Below, piece after piece: positions 40,942 through 49,081 of a stretch of DNA of 64,000 nt. Source of the stretch: an uncultured Collinsella sp. (GTDB lineage: Bacteria > Actinomycetota > Coriobacteriia > Coriobacteriales > Coriobacteriaceae). The notes under the pieces are model-generated. The model made no database searches. It was not told where the DNA came from and was given only the letters and a program-made list of their open reading frames with translations. Where the stretch lies: assembly GCA_900762325.1 (NCBI GenBank), contig CAAFGG010000040.1, positions 4,139 through 68,138 on the forward strand, read 5' to 3'. Position 1 is the first letter of the stretch, and each line of letters starts with the position of its first letter. The position numbers and the translations under genes were made by a program.

Positions 40942-41064
40942 ACTGCTCCTTATTTAACAAACGAATAGCCGGCGCCGGGCGCCGGTAGTGCCCAAGATTG
41001 CCTTGAAAGACAAGGGCATAGGCCTTACGGCCATGCCCGCAGGCTTGAAAGGCAAGGTTGGGTG
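40942..41064 (-). other. Structured gap between the amidohydrolase and MFS genes
   Basis: Contains GGCATAGGCCTTACGGCCATGCC (a hairpin), CCGGCGCCGGGCGCCGG (self-complementary) and two copies of CTTGAAAGnCAAGG, each itself a small inverted repeat. It could attenuate transcription between the two genes. Confidence 0.4.
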
Positions 41065-42360
41065 CTACCGGTGGTCGGCGATATAGCCCAAAGCGACGGC
41101 GGTATAGGCCGCGGCGCCGAGGGGAAGCTCGGCATCGTTAAAGCGCGCCTTGGGATGATGCTGGGCAAAATGCTCGTCCGTGTCGGTTACGGCCGCGCCC
41201 ACGGTAAAGTACGCACTCGGAATCTCGCTCGAGATAAGAGCGAAGTCCTCACTCGCCATGGCATGGAAAAGCGGCAAGAAAGCCGCCTTAGGCAGTACTG
41301 CGCCCACGTAGCCAAGCGACGCCTGAGTCATATCGCTGTCAAGTACAAGCGGCGGAACATCCGAAAGCGTCTCGATGGTCGCCGGCGTACGATATGTTGC
41401 GGCAACGCCGTTAACGACCTCCGCGATGCGGGTCTTCAGGTGCTCCATGAGCTCGACATCGAAGCCGCGCAGCGTTCCCTCGAGCACGCAGGTGTCGGGG
41501 ATGACGTTGGCCGCCAAGCCGCCGGCGAACTTACCAACGGTAAGTGCGACTTCCTTGGCCGCCGGCACCTCGCGGGAGATAAGCTCCTGGAGCGCCAGGT
41601 GCACGTGGACGCCGGCCGTGATGGGGTCGATGCAGATCTCGGGGCTGGAACCGTGGCCGCCCTTGCCCTGGAGCGTGATGCGGAAACCGTACACGCCCGA
41701 AAGCGCCGGGCTCCCATAGAGCACCAGGCCGAGCGGCGATTGGCTGTTGACGTGCATGGCAAAGGCAGCCTGGGGGCGCGGGTTCTGCAGCAGGCCATCG
41801 GCGATGGCAGCGCGTGCCCCTTCAAAGGTCTCCTCGCCCGGCTGGAACAGCAACTTAACCGTAGCGTTGGCATCAACAAGCTCTGCCTCGCGCGCTTTGA
41901 GCATACGAGCCGCACCAAGCAGCGCCGTCGCGTGCATATCGTGACCGCAAGCGTGCATGCAGCCGTTGGTGGATGCAAAGGGCTCGCCCGACTCCTCGGC
42001 AACAGGCAGGGCATCCATATCGCCACGGAGCATGATGACCGTACCGGCCTGTTCGTCCGTGCAGACGCCATTGCCTTGGGCCGCGGCGGCACCGGCGCCG
42101 ACAAGGCCCACAACGCAGGAACCATCAACGAGCGTGGCAAATGGGATGTCCATCTCGGTCAGGCGCGCTTGGATATACGCAGAGGTCTGTGGGAGGCTAT
42201 TACCCAGCTCGGGCATCTGGTGGAGATCGTGTCGCCACGCAGCGAGCTCGTCTGCAAAAGCCTGAGCTTCTGCAACAAGACCGTCACCGATAACGGTCTG
42301 CGCCGCTGCGGTGGCCTTGGGCGCTGATTGCGGTTGAAGATCGGACAAAGCTGGTGCCAT
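41065..42360 (-). CDS. M20-family amidohydrolase (HipO/IAA-amino-acid-hydrolase type)
   Basis: The 431-residue protein is a metal-dependent amidohydrolase that releases amino acids from N-acyl or similar conjugates. RHDLHQMPELG opens the catalytic domain. MLRGDMDALP (metal Asp), ACGHDMHATALLGAA (Cys/His ligands) and a downstream Glu in FQPGEETFEGA follow, then a dimerisation insert with GKGGHGSSPE, and ASEDFALIS near the end. ATG at 42360 has GGAGGG 5 bases upstream. It leads an operon with the MFS transporter. The acyl donor is unknown. Confidence 0.9.
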   Translation of the reverse strand: MAPALSDLQPQSAPKATAAAQTVIGDGLVAEAQAFADELAAWRHDLHQMPELGNSLPQTSAYIQARLTEMDIPFATLVDGSCVVGLVGAGAAAAQGNGVCTDEQAGTVIMLRGDMDALPVAEESGEPFASTNGCMHACGHDMHATALLGAARMLKAREAELVDANATVKLLFQPGEETFEGARAAIADGLLQNPRPQAAFAMHVNSQSPLGLVLYGSPALSGVYGFRITLQGKGGHGSSPEICIDPITAGVHVHLALQELISREVPAAKEVALTVGKFAGGLAANVIPDTCVLEGTLRGFDVELMEHLKTRIAEVVNGVAATYRTPATIETLSDVPPLVLDSDMTQASLGYVGAVLPKAAFLPLFHAMASEDFALISSEIPSAYFTVGAAVTDTDEHFAQHHPKARFNDAELPLGAAAYTAVALGYIADHR

Positions 42361-42437
42361 AGATGCCCTCCAGTATCGTTTTTGCAGCAAGCACTTTGAT
42401 AGCGTAAAGTGCAAGGTACTACTTTAAGGGCGAGGCA

Positions 42438-42464
42438 TAAAAAATGCCGCCCCGGGAGGGCGGC
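42438..42464 (-). terminator. Terminator of the EamA transporter gene
   Basis: The arms GCCGCCC and GGGCGGC around a 5-nt loop, with TTTTTTATG on the minus strand after the stem, 13 bp past the stop. Confidence 0.85.
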
Positions 42465-42476
42465 GCAACAAGTTGT

Positions 42477-43460
42477 TTACAATTGCGGGCGCGGCTTTCG
42501 ACGCAAAAAATCGAAGTGAGTCTCGCTCAAGATAATCGACAGGAAGATAAGCACGAAGCCGGCGAGCAGGCGCGAGGTGAGCGCCTCCCCCATCAGCAGC
42601 ACCGAGAACAGCACACCCGAAGGCGACTCCATCGAAAGGAGCAGCGAGCCCGTCGAGGCCGGGACATGCGCCAGGCCGACGTTTTGGATGAGCAGAGCCG
42701 CGCATGTGCAGCCCACCGAGAGAAACGCCATCGCACCGATAAAGCTCGGCGTCCACACGGACAGAGGCGCTTGGGTCTCGAATAGCAGCGACGTTGCCAG
42801 GCTCAGCACGCCGTTGCCCACAAACATCCAAAACGTGATGACGTTGATGTCCATTTTGCGACCGTACTTGGCAGTCACCGCCATCTGGATGGCGAAAAAG
42901 GCCGCACCCGCCAGCGTAATGACGTCACCAATGTTGAATTCAACGCTATCGAGTGCGACGAGGCCAATGCCCGCTAGGCACAGCAGCGCGGCACCCAAGT
43001 TGTAGCGCGTGAGCTTTTCGCCGCTCAGGAAATAGCTCGCGAACGGCACAAGGATGCAATACGTGCCCGTCAAAAAAGCATTCTTGCCCGCCGTAGTATG
43101 TGCCAGACCGACCGTCTGCAACGCATAGGCCGCCCACATGAGCACGCCCATACTCAGGCCAACGATCAGGTTGCGAGCGTTGAGGTGCGCGATGATGCGC
43201 TTGTGGAAGACGGCAAACATGACCAACGCTGCGGGCAGAAAACGTACATAGAGCAGCGCGAACACCGGAATGGTGCCGAGTGCGTCCTTCATAGTGGTAA
43301 AGGAGTAGCCCCAGATGACCGCTACCGAAAATAGCAGAACTTTCCAGAACAGCGGCGAGCGAGCGCCGGCGCCCCGGGGAATACCGCCCGCGCCCAAATC
43401 CTCACGGGCTACAGGGCTATCGGGCATGTTTTCGATTTCGTTGGCAGCGTATTGGGCCAT
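42477..43460 (-). CDS. EamA/DMT-family transporter
   Basis: A 327-residue protein with ten hydrophobic segments in two EamA repeats (VAVIWGYSFTTMKDALGTIPVFALLYVRFLPAALVMF; later GAMAFLSVGCTCAALLIQNVGLAHVPAST). The family exports amino acids and other metabolites; the substrate cannot be assigned. A hydrophilic N-terminus of about 35 residues precedes the first helix. ATG at 43460 has GAGGA 6 bases upstream. It stands alone between its terminator and a 339-bp gap. Confidence 0.85.
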   Translation of the reverse strand: MAQYAANEIENMPDSPVAREDLGAGGIPRGAGARSPLFWKVLLFSVAVIWGYSFTTMKDALGTIPVFALLYVRFLPAALVMFAVFHKRIIAHLNARNLIVGLSMGVLMWAAYALQTVGLAHTTAGKNAFLTGTYCILVPFASYFLSGEKLTRYNLGAALLCLAGIGLVALDSVEFNIGDVITLAGAAFFAIQMAVTAKYGRKMDINVITFWMFVGNGVLSLATSLLFETQAPLSVWTPSFIGAMAFLSVGCTCAALLIQNVGLAHVPASTGSLLLSMESPSGVLFSVLLMGEALTSRLLAGFVLIFLSIILSETHFDFLRRKPRPQL

Positions 43461-43660
43461 GGAACATCCTCGCACTCAATCTGGGCGTGGTGTCCGCACG
43501 CGTATGGCTGCGTGCCGCCTCATGGTCAAATAAAAACAGGGCGCACCGGACCCCCGGTACGCCCCGCTACTGTAGCAACAACCGGCGTTGCATCGCAATC
43601 CAGCCCACTAAAGCGTTTTGTTCCGCCGTTCTACCGAACGGCGGACCGGCCGTCGCTGCG

Positions 43661-43758
43661 CGAGCCGCATTCACGCCAATCTGACGTTCAATTTCAAGGG
43701 CGCGACCAGAAGGTCAGCGCCCTTTCATTTCACGTCACCTTGGCGCAAATGCGGCTCG
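43661..43758. other. Nested hairpins in the 43461-43799 gap
   Basis: The outer arms CGAGCCGCATTCACGCCAA (43661-43679) and their complement (43740-43758) pair with two mismatches. They enclose an inner stem-loop at 43697-43724 (AAGGGCGC...GCGCCCTT). Two more small hairpins, GGGCGCACCGG.../...CGGTACGCCC near 43540 and CCGCCGTT/AACGGCGG near 43622, lie in the same gap. No gene is seen. It lies downstream of the YhgE-like gene, so some of this is termination signal. Confidence 0.55.
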
Positions 43759-43799
43759 CTCGCTGGCATTAGTGCTACATCAGCGTTAACGTTGCCGCA

Positions 43800-45989
43800 C
43801 TAAATTAGCTTTGTCGACTCCAGCTTTTCGATGATCCAGTCGTTGGCTTTGATGACCGGACGGCGGAAGACGACGCCCAGGGCCAGCGACGGAATCAGAT
43901 AGCTCGCCAGAATGCCCAGCTCAACCCAGTACTCCATATGGTAGGCGCCAGCCATGGCGGCATGCATGGCGTTAATGCCATGGGTAAACGGCAGGAACGG
44001 ATAGATCGCCTGGAACACAGGGCCGGTCATCTCGATGGGGAACGTACCGCCCGAACCGCCGACCTGCATGACCAGCAGCACAACGGCCAAAGCCTTGCCG
44101 ATATCGCCAAACGAAACCGTAAGCGTGTAGACGATATTGGAGAACACGAGACTCGCGACCCAGCCCGCCAGCACAAACTGCAGCGGGTTGTCGCACTGAA
44201 TGCCAAAGAATAGGATGTCGCCCGCGCACACGAGCGTTGCCTGCAGCAGGGCCAGACCGCCAAAGAACAGGTAGCGGCCCAGGTAGATCTCGTGCAAGCG
44301 CACGGGGATTAACTCATTGATGAGTTCGTCGTCAACCGACACCTTCATCATGGCCGCCAGCACGATCGAGCCGACCCAGAGCGACAGAATCGTGTAGAAC
44401 GGCGCCATGGCCGAGCCGTAGTTGCGGATCGGATAGACCGGCTTGCGATCGAGCGCGACGGGACCGGAAAGCGACACGGCCAAACCCTCGGGATCATTGC
44501 CAATCATCGTCTTGATCGTGGCCAGATCGTCCGACATAAGGGCGCCGTCGAGCTCGTCCTTAAAGGCACTGATCTTATCGGACGCTTCACCCAGCTGATC
44601 GGAAGCCTTGTTGACCAGCTTTGCAGCCTTGGAGAGGACCTTTGCCAGCGAACCGGATGCGTCGGTCAGGCCGTCTACGGCGCTATCCAGATCGCCCGAG
44701 ATGCCATCCAGCGAGTCCAGGATGCCTGAAACCGTCTTCTTGAGCTCCTTTGCCTTGACCGAGAACGTGGAGTCGTAGTCGGACTTGGCGCCCGAAATGC
44801 CCGCCTTGGCATCGGCGATGGCCTGGTCGACTTCGGCACGCGTGCTGTTGACCTCTGCCATGCTGTCAGAAAGGGACTTAGCAGTTGCCGTCAGGTCCTT
44901 GGCGCTGTTGCGATACTCCACCGCGATCCTGTTCAGCGATGTTGCCACAGACTTGAGGCTCTCCTGGAGCTTTTCGTCACTGACCTGCTCGGCAAAGCCG
45001 CGGAGCTGGTCGGCCGTGGCGTCGATATCGTCGGCACGTGTATTGAGCGCCGCCGCGGCATCGTTGAGCTGAGACACCGTAAGGTCAACATGCTGATTCG
45101 CGGCATCGAATGCCTTCGCAAGCTCGGCGGACACGTAGTCGAACGAGCCAGCGCTTCCGTCAATCGCGGCGTTGATGGCGTCGTTGGCGGCCTTCAGCGC
45201 TTCTTTGGAATCGCTCATGCCGCTCTTGGCATGCTCCATCAACCGCTTGGTCGACTCATCGACCGTACCCGTCTGCTGGAGCATACCGCTCGCCGACGTC
45301 AACGAATCGGACGTAGAGCTCAAAATGCCCGCCAGCGACGAAGCATTAGCCTGAACGTCTTGCAGGTCCTCAATCGAATCGCCGAGCGTCGAGGACAGGT
45401 TGGCGATAAAGTTGCTGACCTGGTCGGTGCTCATGTAATCGAGCAGGCTGGACACCGTCTTAAGACCGATGCTCGTAATGGTCTCGGTAAAAGATTCGTT
45501 AACCTGGTTCTGAACGGCGCTCGAACCCTTCTCGGTCACGATCTGCGCGATGGCGTTGGCCTTCTGGTTCTCGTAAAACTCGATATCGGCGTGTTTCACG
45601 TCGGTCGAGAAAAGCGTCATCATGTCAGCGCTAAACGTTTTGGGGATAACGACGGCAGCATAGTACGCGCCCGACTTAACGCCCTCGATAGCCTTTTCGC
45701 GATCGTTAAGCACAACCCAATCGAAGCTCTCGTTGCCGCGTAGGGTGGCGGTCACGTTTTCGCCCACGTTAACCTCGACGGGAATCAGATCGCTCTCGTA
45801 ACCCTCATCGGTGTTGACCACGGCGATCTTAAGATTGCCGGTGTTGCCGTACGGATCCCAGCTGCCGGCGATGTTAAACCACGCGTACAGACACGGCACG
45901 ATAATGAGGCCCATCACGACAATCAAGCCGATCACGGAGCGAGACACGTTTTGGACATCGCGCCTAAACAGATGCAGGATGTTCTTCAT
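43800..45989 (-). CDS. YhgE/Pip-domain membrane protein (downstream copy)
   Basis: A 729-residue member of the YhgE/phage-infection-protein family. An N-terminal membrane helix (VIGLIVVMGLIIVPCLYAWFNI) is followed by a conserved extracellular start (WDPYGNTGNLKIAVVNTDEGY). A long coiled-coil-rich extracellular region (about residues 190-500, many Ala/Ser/Asp heptads) comes next, then a C-terminal ABC-2-like five- or six-helix domain. Relatives include EsaA of type VII secretion and phage receptors. The start ATG directly follows the stop TAA of the upstream homologue, and AAAGGAGGTG lies within that gene's end, so the two are coupled. Confidence 0.9.
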   Translation of the reverse strand: MKNILHLFRRDVQNVSRSVIGLIVVMGLIIVPCLYAWFNIAGSWDPYGNTGNLKIAVVNTDEGYESDLIPVEVNVGENVTATLRGNESFDWVVLNDREKAIEGVKSGAYYAAVVIPKTFSADMMTLFSTDVKHADIEFYENQKANAIAQIVTEKGSSAVQNQVNESFTETITSIGLKTVSSLLDYMSTDQVSNFIANLSSTLGDSIEDLQDVQANASSLAGILSSTSDSLTSASGMLQQTGTVDESTKRLMEHAKSGMSDSKEALKAANDAINAAIDGSAGSFDYVSAELAKAFDAANQHVDLTVSQLNDAAAALNTRADDIDATADQLRGFAEQVSDEKLQESLKSVATSLNRIAVEYRNSAKDLTATAKSLSDSMAEVNSTRAEVDQAIADAKAGISGAKSDYDSTFSVKAKELKKTVSGILDSLDGISGDLDSAVDGLTDASGSLAKVLSKAAKLVNKASDQLGEASDKISAFKDELDGALMSDDLATIKTMIGNDPEGLAVSLSGPVALDRKPVYPIRNYGSAMAPFYTILSLWVGSIVLAAMMKVSVDDELINELIPVRLHEIYLGRYLFFGGLALLQATLVCAGDILFFGIQCDNPLQFVLAGWVASLVFSNIVYTLTVSFGDIGKALAVVLLVMQVGGSGGTFPIEMTGPVFQAIYPFLPFTHGINAMHAAMAGAYHMEYWVELGILASYLIPSLALGVVFRRPVIKANDWIIEKLESTKLI

Positions 45990-48806
45990 TTATGCCTCAC
46001 CTCCTTTGGAGTGCTTGCCAAGCGCGGTGGTATCTCCATCATTTGTGGCTGTGCTGTCGCTGCCCTGAGATTTATGGTGCGAGCCGATATGCGGCAAGCG
46101 GCCCGTGGACTGATCGCCGCCCTTGGCACCACGCTCGCTGGCGTTGAGGCCAAACATGTGGCGGGCGGCAGGAATGGCGGCCGTGTGCTCGCGCATCTCG
46201 CGACGCAGGTCCTCATCCGAAAGCGCCGAGATGCGCATCTGGGTATTGAGGCTCGCGCGGATATATTCGATATTGATAAGCCAGCCGCAGATGGCAATAA
46301 CCGAGATGATCCAAATGACAAGCAGGATGATCTTGCCGTTATTGTCGATATCGAGAACCGTCGACAGGACAAAGAGCAGGACCTGAACGCCCACCACGGC
46401 GGCAAAACCGCCCTTGATGTAGTACGGGTAGCGATGTTCAAAGGCGACCGCATGATCGAGCAGTTCGCGACGGTACGAATCGGAATCGAGCATGACACGC
46501 ATGGCCGTGCGCAGCGAGTAGCGCTGGCGCGGCAGGTCGTTGGACTCGCAAATCATCATACCGGTCGTGGAAAGCTGTTTATCAAAGAGCAGGTTAAGGT
46601 TGAGCAGCAGCGGACGCAGCTGCAGACCGATAAAGAGCGCCACGATCAAGAACACGCCCAGAATGCACAGGTTAAACAGGTAGTTGAACGAGTACATGCC
46701 GCCGACCGTCTCGCGCAGCAGATTGATGCCGTAGGTAAAGGGCAGCAGCGGGTGCAGCCACTGGAAGAAGCCTGGCATCATCTCGATGGGGTACATGCCC
46801 GACGAACCCGGGATCTGCACGATAACCAGAATGACGCCGATAGCCTTGCCGATATGCTTAAACGTGGTGGACAGCGCATAGATGATATTGACGTAGGTGA
46901 ACGAGATGGCGATGCCGCCCAGCACGAACAGCAGCGGGCTGACGCACTGCACGCCGATCACCAGATCGCCTACCGTAACGATGATGGCCTGCAACGCGCC
47001 CAGGATCACCAGGAGCAACCAGCGGCCAAAGTAGCCCTGACGCGCGGTAAAGCTGCCGATGCCTTCGCGGTCGACCTCGAGCTTGTAGATGGCGATGAGT
47101 ACGTAGCCGCCCACCCACAGCGCCAGATTGGTATAGAACGGGGCAATGCCCGAACCAAAGCTCTTGACCGGGTAAATTGACTTTGAGGTCAGCTCGACCG
47201 GAGATGCCATGAAGTCTGCAACATCATCGACGTCGACGCCCATCAGGCCGGCCAGCTCGCCCATGGACTCGGAGGTCTGTAGCGCCGCGATGTCGTTGGC
47301 GGCGGTTGCGAGCTTGTCCTGGACCTTGGCAAGCGAGGCATCGGTCTGGGACAGCGTGGTCTTGGCCTGACCGAGCGTGGCGTTGAGTTGCGAAAGTGTA
47401 CCGCGCGCACTTGCAATAGTAGGCGTGAGGCCAGACACGATTCCCGTCAGATCACCCGAGACGGCGGCAAACGAATCAAGTGCGCTCGAGACCTTCGGCA
47501 GCGCGTTTTGACCCAGGTCCGTCTGAGCCTGGCCAAGGTTGGTCGCACCGGTCTGAATTGCATTATTGATAGCGTCGCTGGCACCCGAGACAGCCGCAGC
47601 GTCATTCGCCATGGCGCTCGACTGCGCAGACAGACCGTCCTTGATGCTCTGAAGCTTTTCATTCTGCTCGCGGAGCAAATCGATGATCGATACAATGCGC
47701 GCGTCAATTTCCTTGGAACCTGTCGACGTGTCATTGACGAGAATTTCCAAGTGCCCGATAACGGCCTTATTGTGGTCGATCGTCGCTTGGAGAGACTCAA
47801 GCGAGTTGTCGATACGGGTAGTCGTAGATGCGACCGTGCCCGTCAGCTTGCCAATCGCAGCGTTTGCGGAGGCTGACGTCTTGGTGAGCGCAAGGCTGCC
47901 TTCCGAGAGCGCCTTGGAGAGCGAGGCGACAGAGTTGCCCGCCGTGGCGCGAGCCTCGCCCAGCAGGTCATTGCCCTGGGAGATCGCCTGCGTCAGCGAC
48001 GGCGCCTGACCCTGCAGACCGGCAAGTGCCGCATCTGCCGAGGCAATGGAACCACTCGTCTTATCGATGGCGGCATTCATGTCGCCAATCGAATCACGCA
48101 CTTCGCCCAACGTATCGGAAGCCTCTGATACCGAACCGGCCAACGAATCCTGAGTCTGGGTTGCCTTGTCCTTTAAATCGACTCCGGCATCCTTGGCGAT
48201 ACCGGCAACAGTCTTGCCTACCGTAGAGACAAATTCCGAGTTGATCTGCTCCTCGATGGTGTTTGCACCGGTATCGGTAACCTTGGGCGCAATGGCGCTC
48301 TTCTTCTCATTGACGTAGTACGTGAGCTTGGGCTGATGGTAGTTGCCGTCGAGCATCGAAACCAGGTTATCCGAGAAGTTCTTGGGAATCACGATAGCGG
48401 CATAGTACTCGCCGCTCTCGACGCCCTCCTTGGCATCGGCCGTCGAGTCGACGAACGTCCAGCCCAACTGATGATTCTCCTTGAGCTGGTCGACCACTTT
48501 GTCGCCAGCGTTGAGCTCACCCACCAAGTCGTTTTGGGTGCCTCGATCGTTGTTGGCGATAGCAATCTTGATGCCTTGGGTGTTTCCATACGGATCCCAG
48601 TTTGCCACGATGTTATACCAGGCATACAGCGAGGGAATAACGCACACGCCTAGGGTAACCACCAGGGCGACGGGGTTCACAAGCAGTCGCTTAATGTCGC
48701 GTTTAAATATCGCAAAGGACACCTTTGCATTGGATAGTTTGCTGCCGAGACTCACGCTTGGACCATCCATCCTGTCGTTAAATCGAATCGTACTATCGAC
48801 AACCAT
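45990..48806 (-). CDS. YhgE/Pip-domain membrane protein (upstream, longer copy)
   Basis: A 938-residue paralogue of the next gene with the same plan: membrane helix (VTLGVCVIPSLYAWYNIVANWDPYGN), large coiled-coil extracellular region and a C-terminal ABC-2-like helix set. It is longer because about 200 extra residues follow. They comprise a further pair of helices (VQVLLFVLSTVL and ILLVIWIISVIAICGWL), a charged stretch and a Ser/Gly/His-rich tail. The start is uncertain: ATG at 48806 or 48770, neither with a good ribosome binding site. The adjacent pair may form a hetero-oligomer. No type VII secretion gene is nearby. Confidence 0.88.
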   Translation of the reverse strand: MVVDSTIRFNDRMDGPSVSLGSKLSNAKVSFAIFKRDIKRLLVNPVALVVTLGVCVIPSLYAWYNIVANWDPYGNTQGIKIAIANNDRGTQNDLVGELNAGDKVVDQLKENHQLGWTFVDSTADAKEGVESGEYYAAIVIPKNFSDNLVSMLDGNYHQPKLTYYVNEKKSAIAPKVTDTGANTIEEQINSEFVSTVGKTVAGIAKDAGVDLKDKATQTQDSLAGSVSEASDTLGEVRDSIGDMNAAIDKTSGSIASADAALAGLQGQAPSLTQAISQGNDLLGEARATAGNSVASLSKALSEGSLALTKTSASANAAIGKLTGTVASTTTRIDNSLESLQATIDHNKAVIGHLEILVNDTSTGSKEIDARIVSIIDLLREQNEKLQSIKDGLSAQSSAMANDAAAVSGASDAINNAIQTGATNLGQAQTDLGQNALPKVSSALDSFAAVSGDLTGIVSGLTPTIASARGTLSQLNATLGQAKTTLSQTDASLAKVQDKLATAANDIAALQTSESMGELAGLMGVDVDDVADFMASPVELTSKSIYPVKSFGSGIAPFYTNLALWVGGYVLIAIYKLEVDREGIGSFTARQGYFGRWLLLVILGALQAIIVTVGDLVIGVQCVSPLLFVLGGIAISFTYVNIIYALSTTFKHIGKAIGVILVIVQIPGSSGMYPIEMMPGFFQWLHPLLPFTYGINLLRETVGGMYSFNYLFNLCILGVFLIVALFIGLQLRPLLLNLNLLFDKQLSTTGMMICESNDLPRQRYSLRTAMRVMLDSDSYRRELLDHAVAFEHRYPYYIKGGFAAVVGVQVLLFVLSTVLDIDNNGKIILLVIWIISVIAICGWLINIEYIRASLNTQMRISALSDEDLRREMREHTAAIPAARHMFGLNASERGAKGGDQSTGRLPHIGSHHKSQGSDSTATNDGDTTALGKHSKGGEA

Positions 48807-48944
48807 TGTAGTAGGCGCTTTAACGTCTCAAAGCACAATGGTGTTGAGTTTTGCGGGTAGCAATATACTACGAAGATGAGTTAACGTACAGATGTACAGT
48901 ATCCTAAATTTCAGCAGGTCACAAAACCACAACCCGCACAAATA

Positions 48945-49050
48945 AATGATCCCTTGGGGACGAAGGGATCATTCAAAAGGAAACGAGAGTGGAAAATCTC
49001 CCACTTCAAGCCCGCATTCGAGCCAAAAGTGGGAGATTATCCACTCTCGT
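48945..49050. repeat. Two tandem hairpins downstream of htpG
   Basis: Hairpin 1 pairs AATGATCCCTT (48945-48955) with AAGGGATCATT (48963-48973) around GGGGACG and contains TGATCCCTTGGGGACG, shared with 39464-39527. Hairpin 2 pairs 48983-49006 with 49027-49050 over 24 bp with one mismatch. The pair lies about 30 bp beyond the htpG stop. Nothing else was seen in 48807-49081. Confidence 0.65.
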
Positions 49051-49081
49051 TCTAATCTAGTTACGGTGCCGTATCCCCGAA

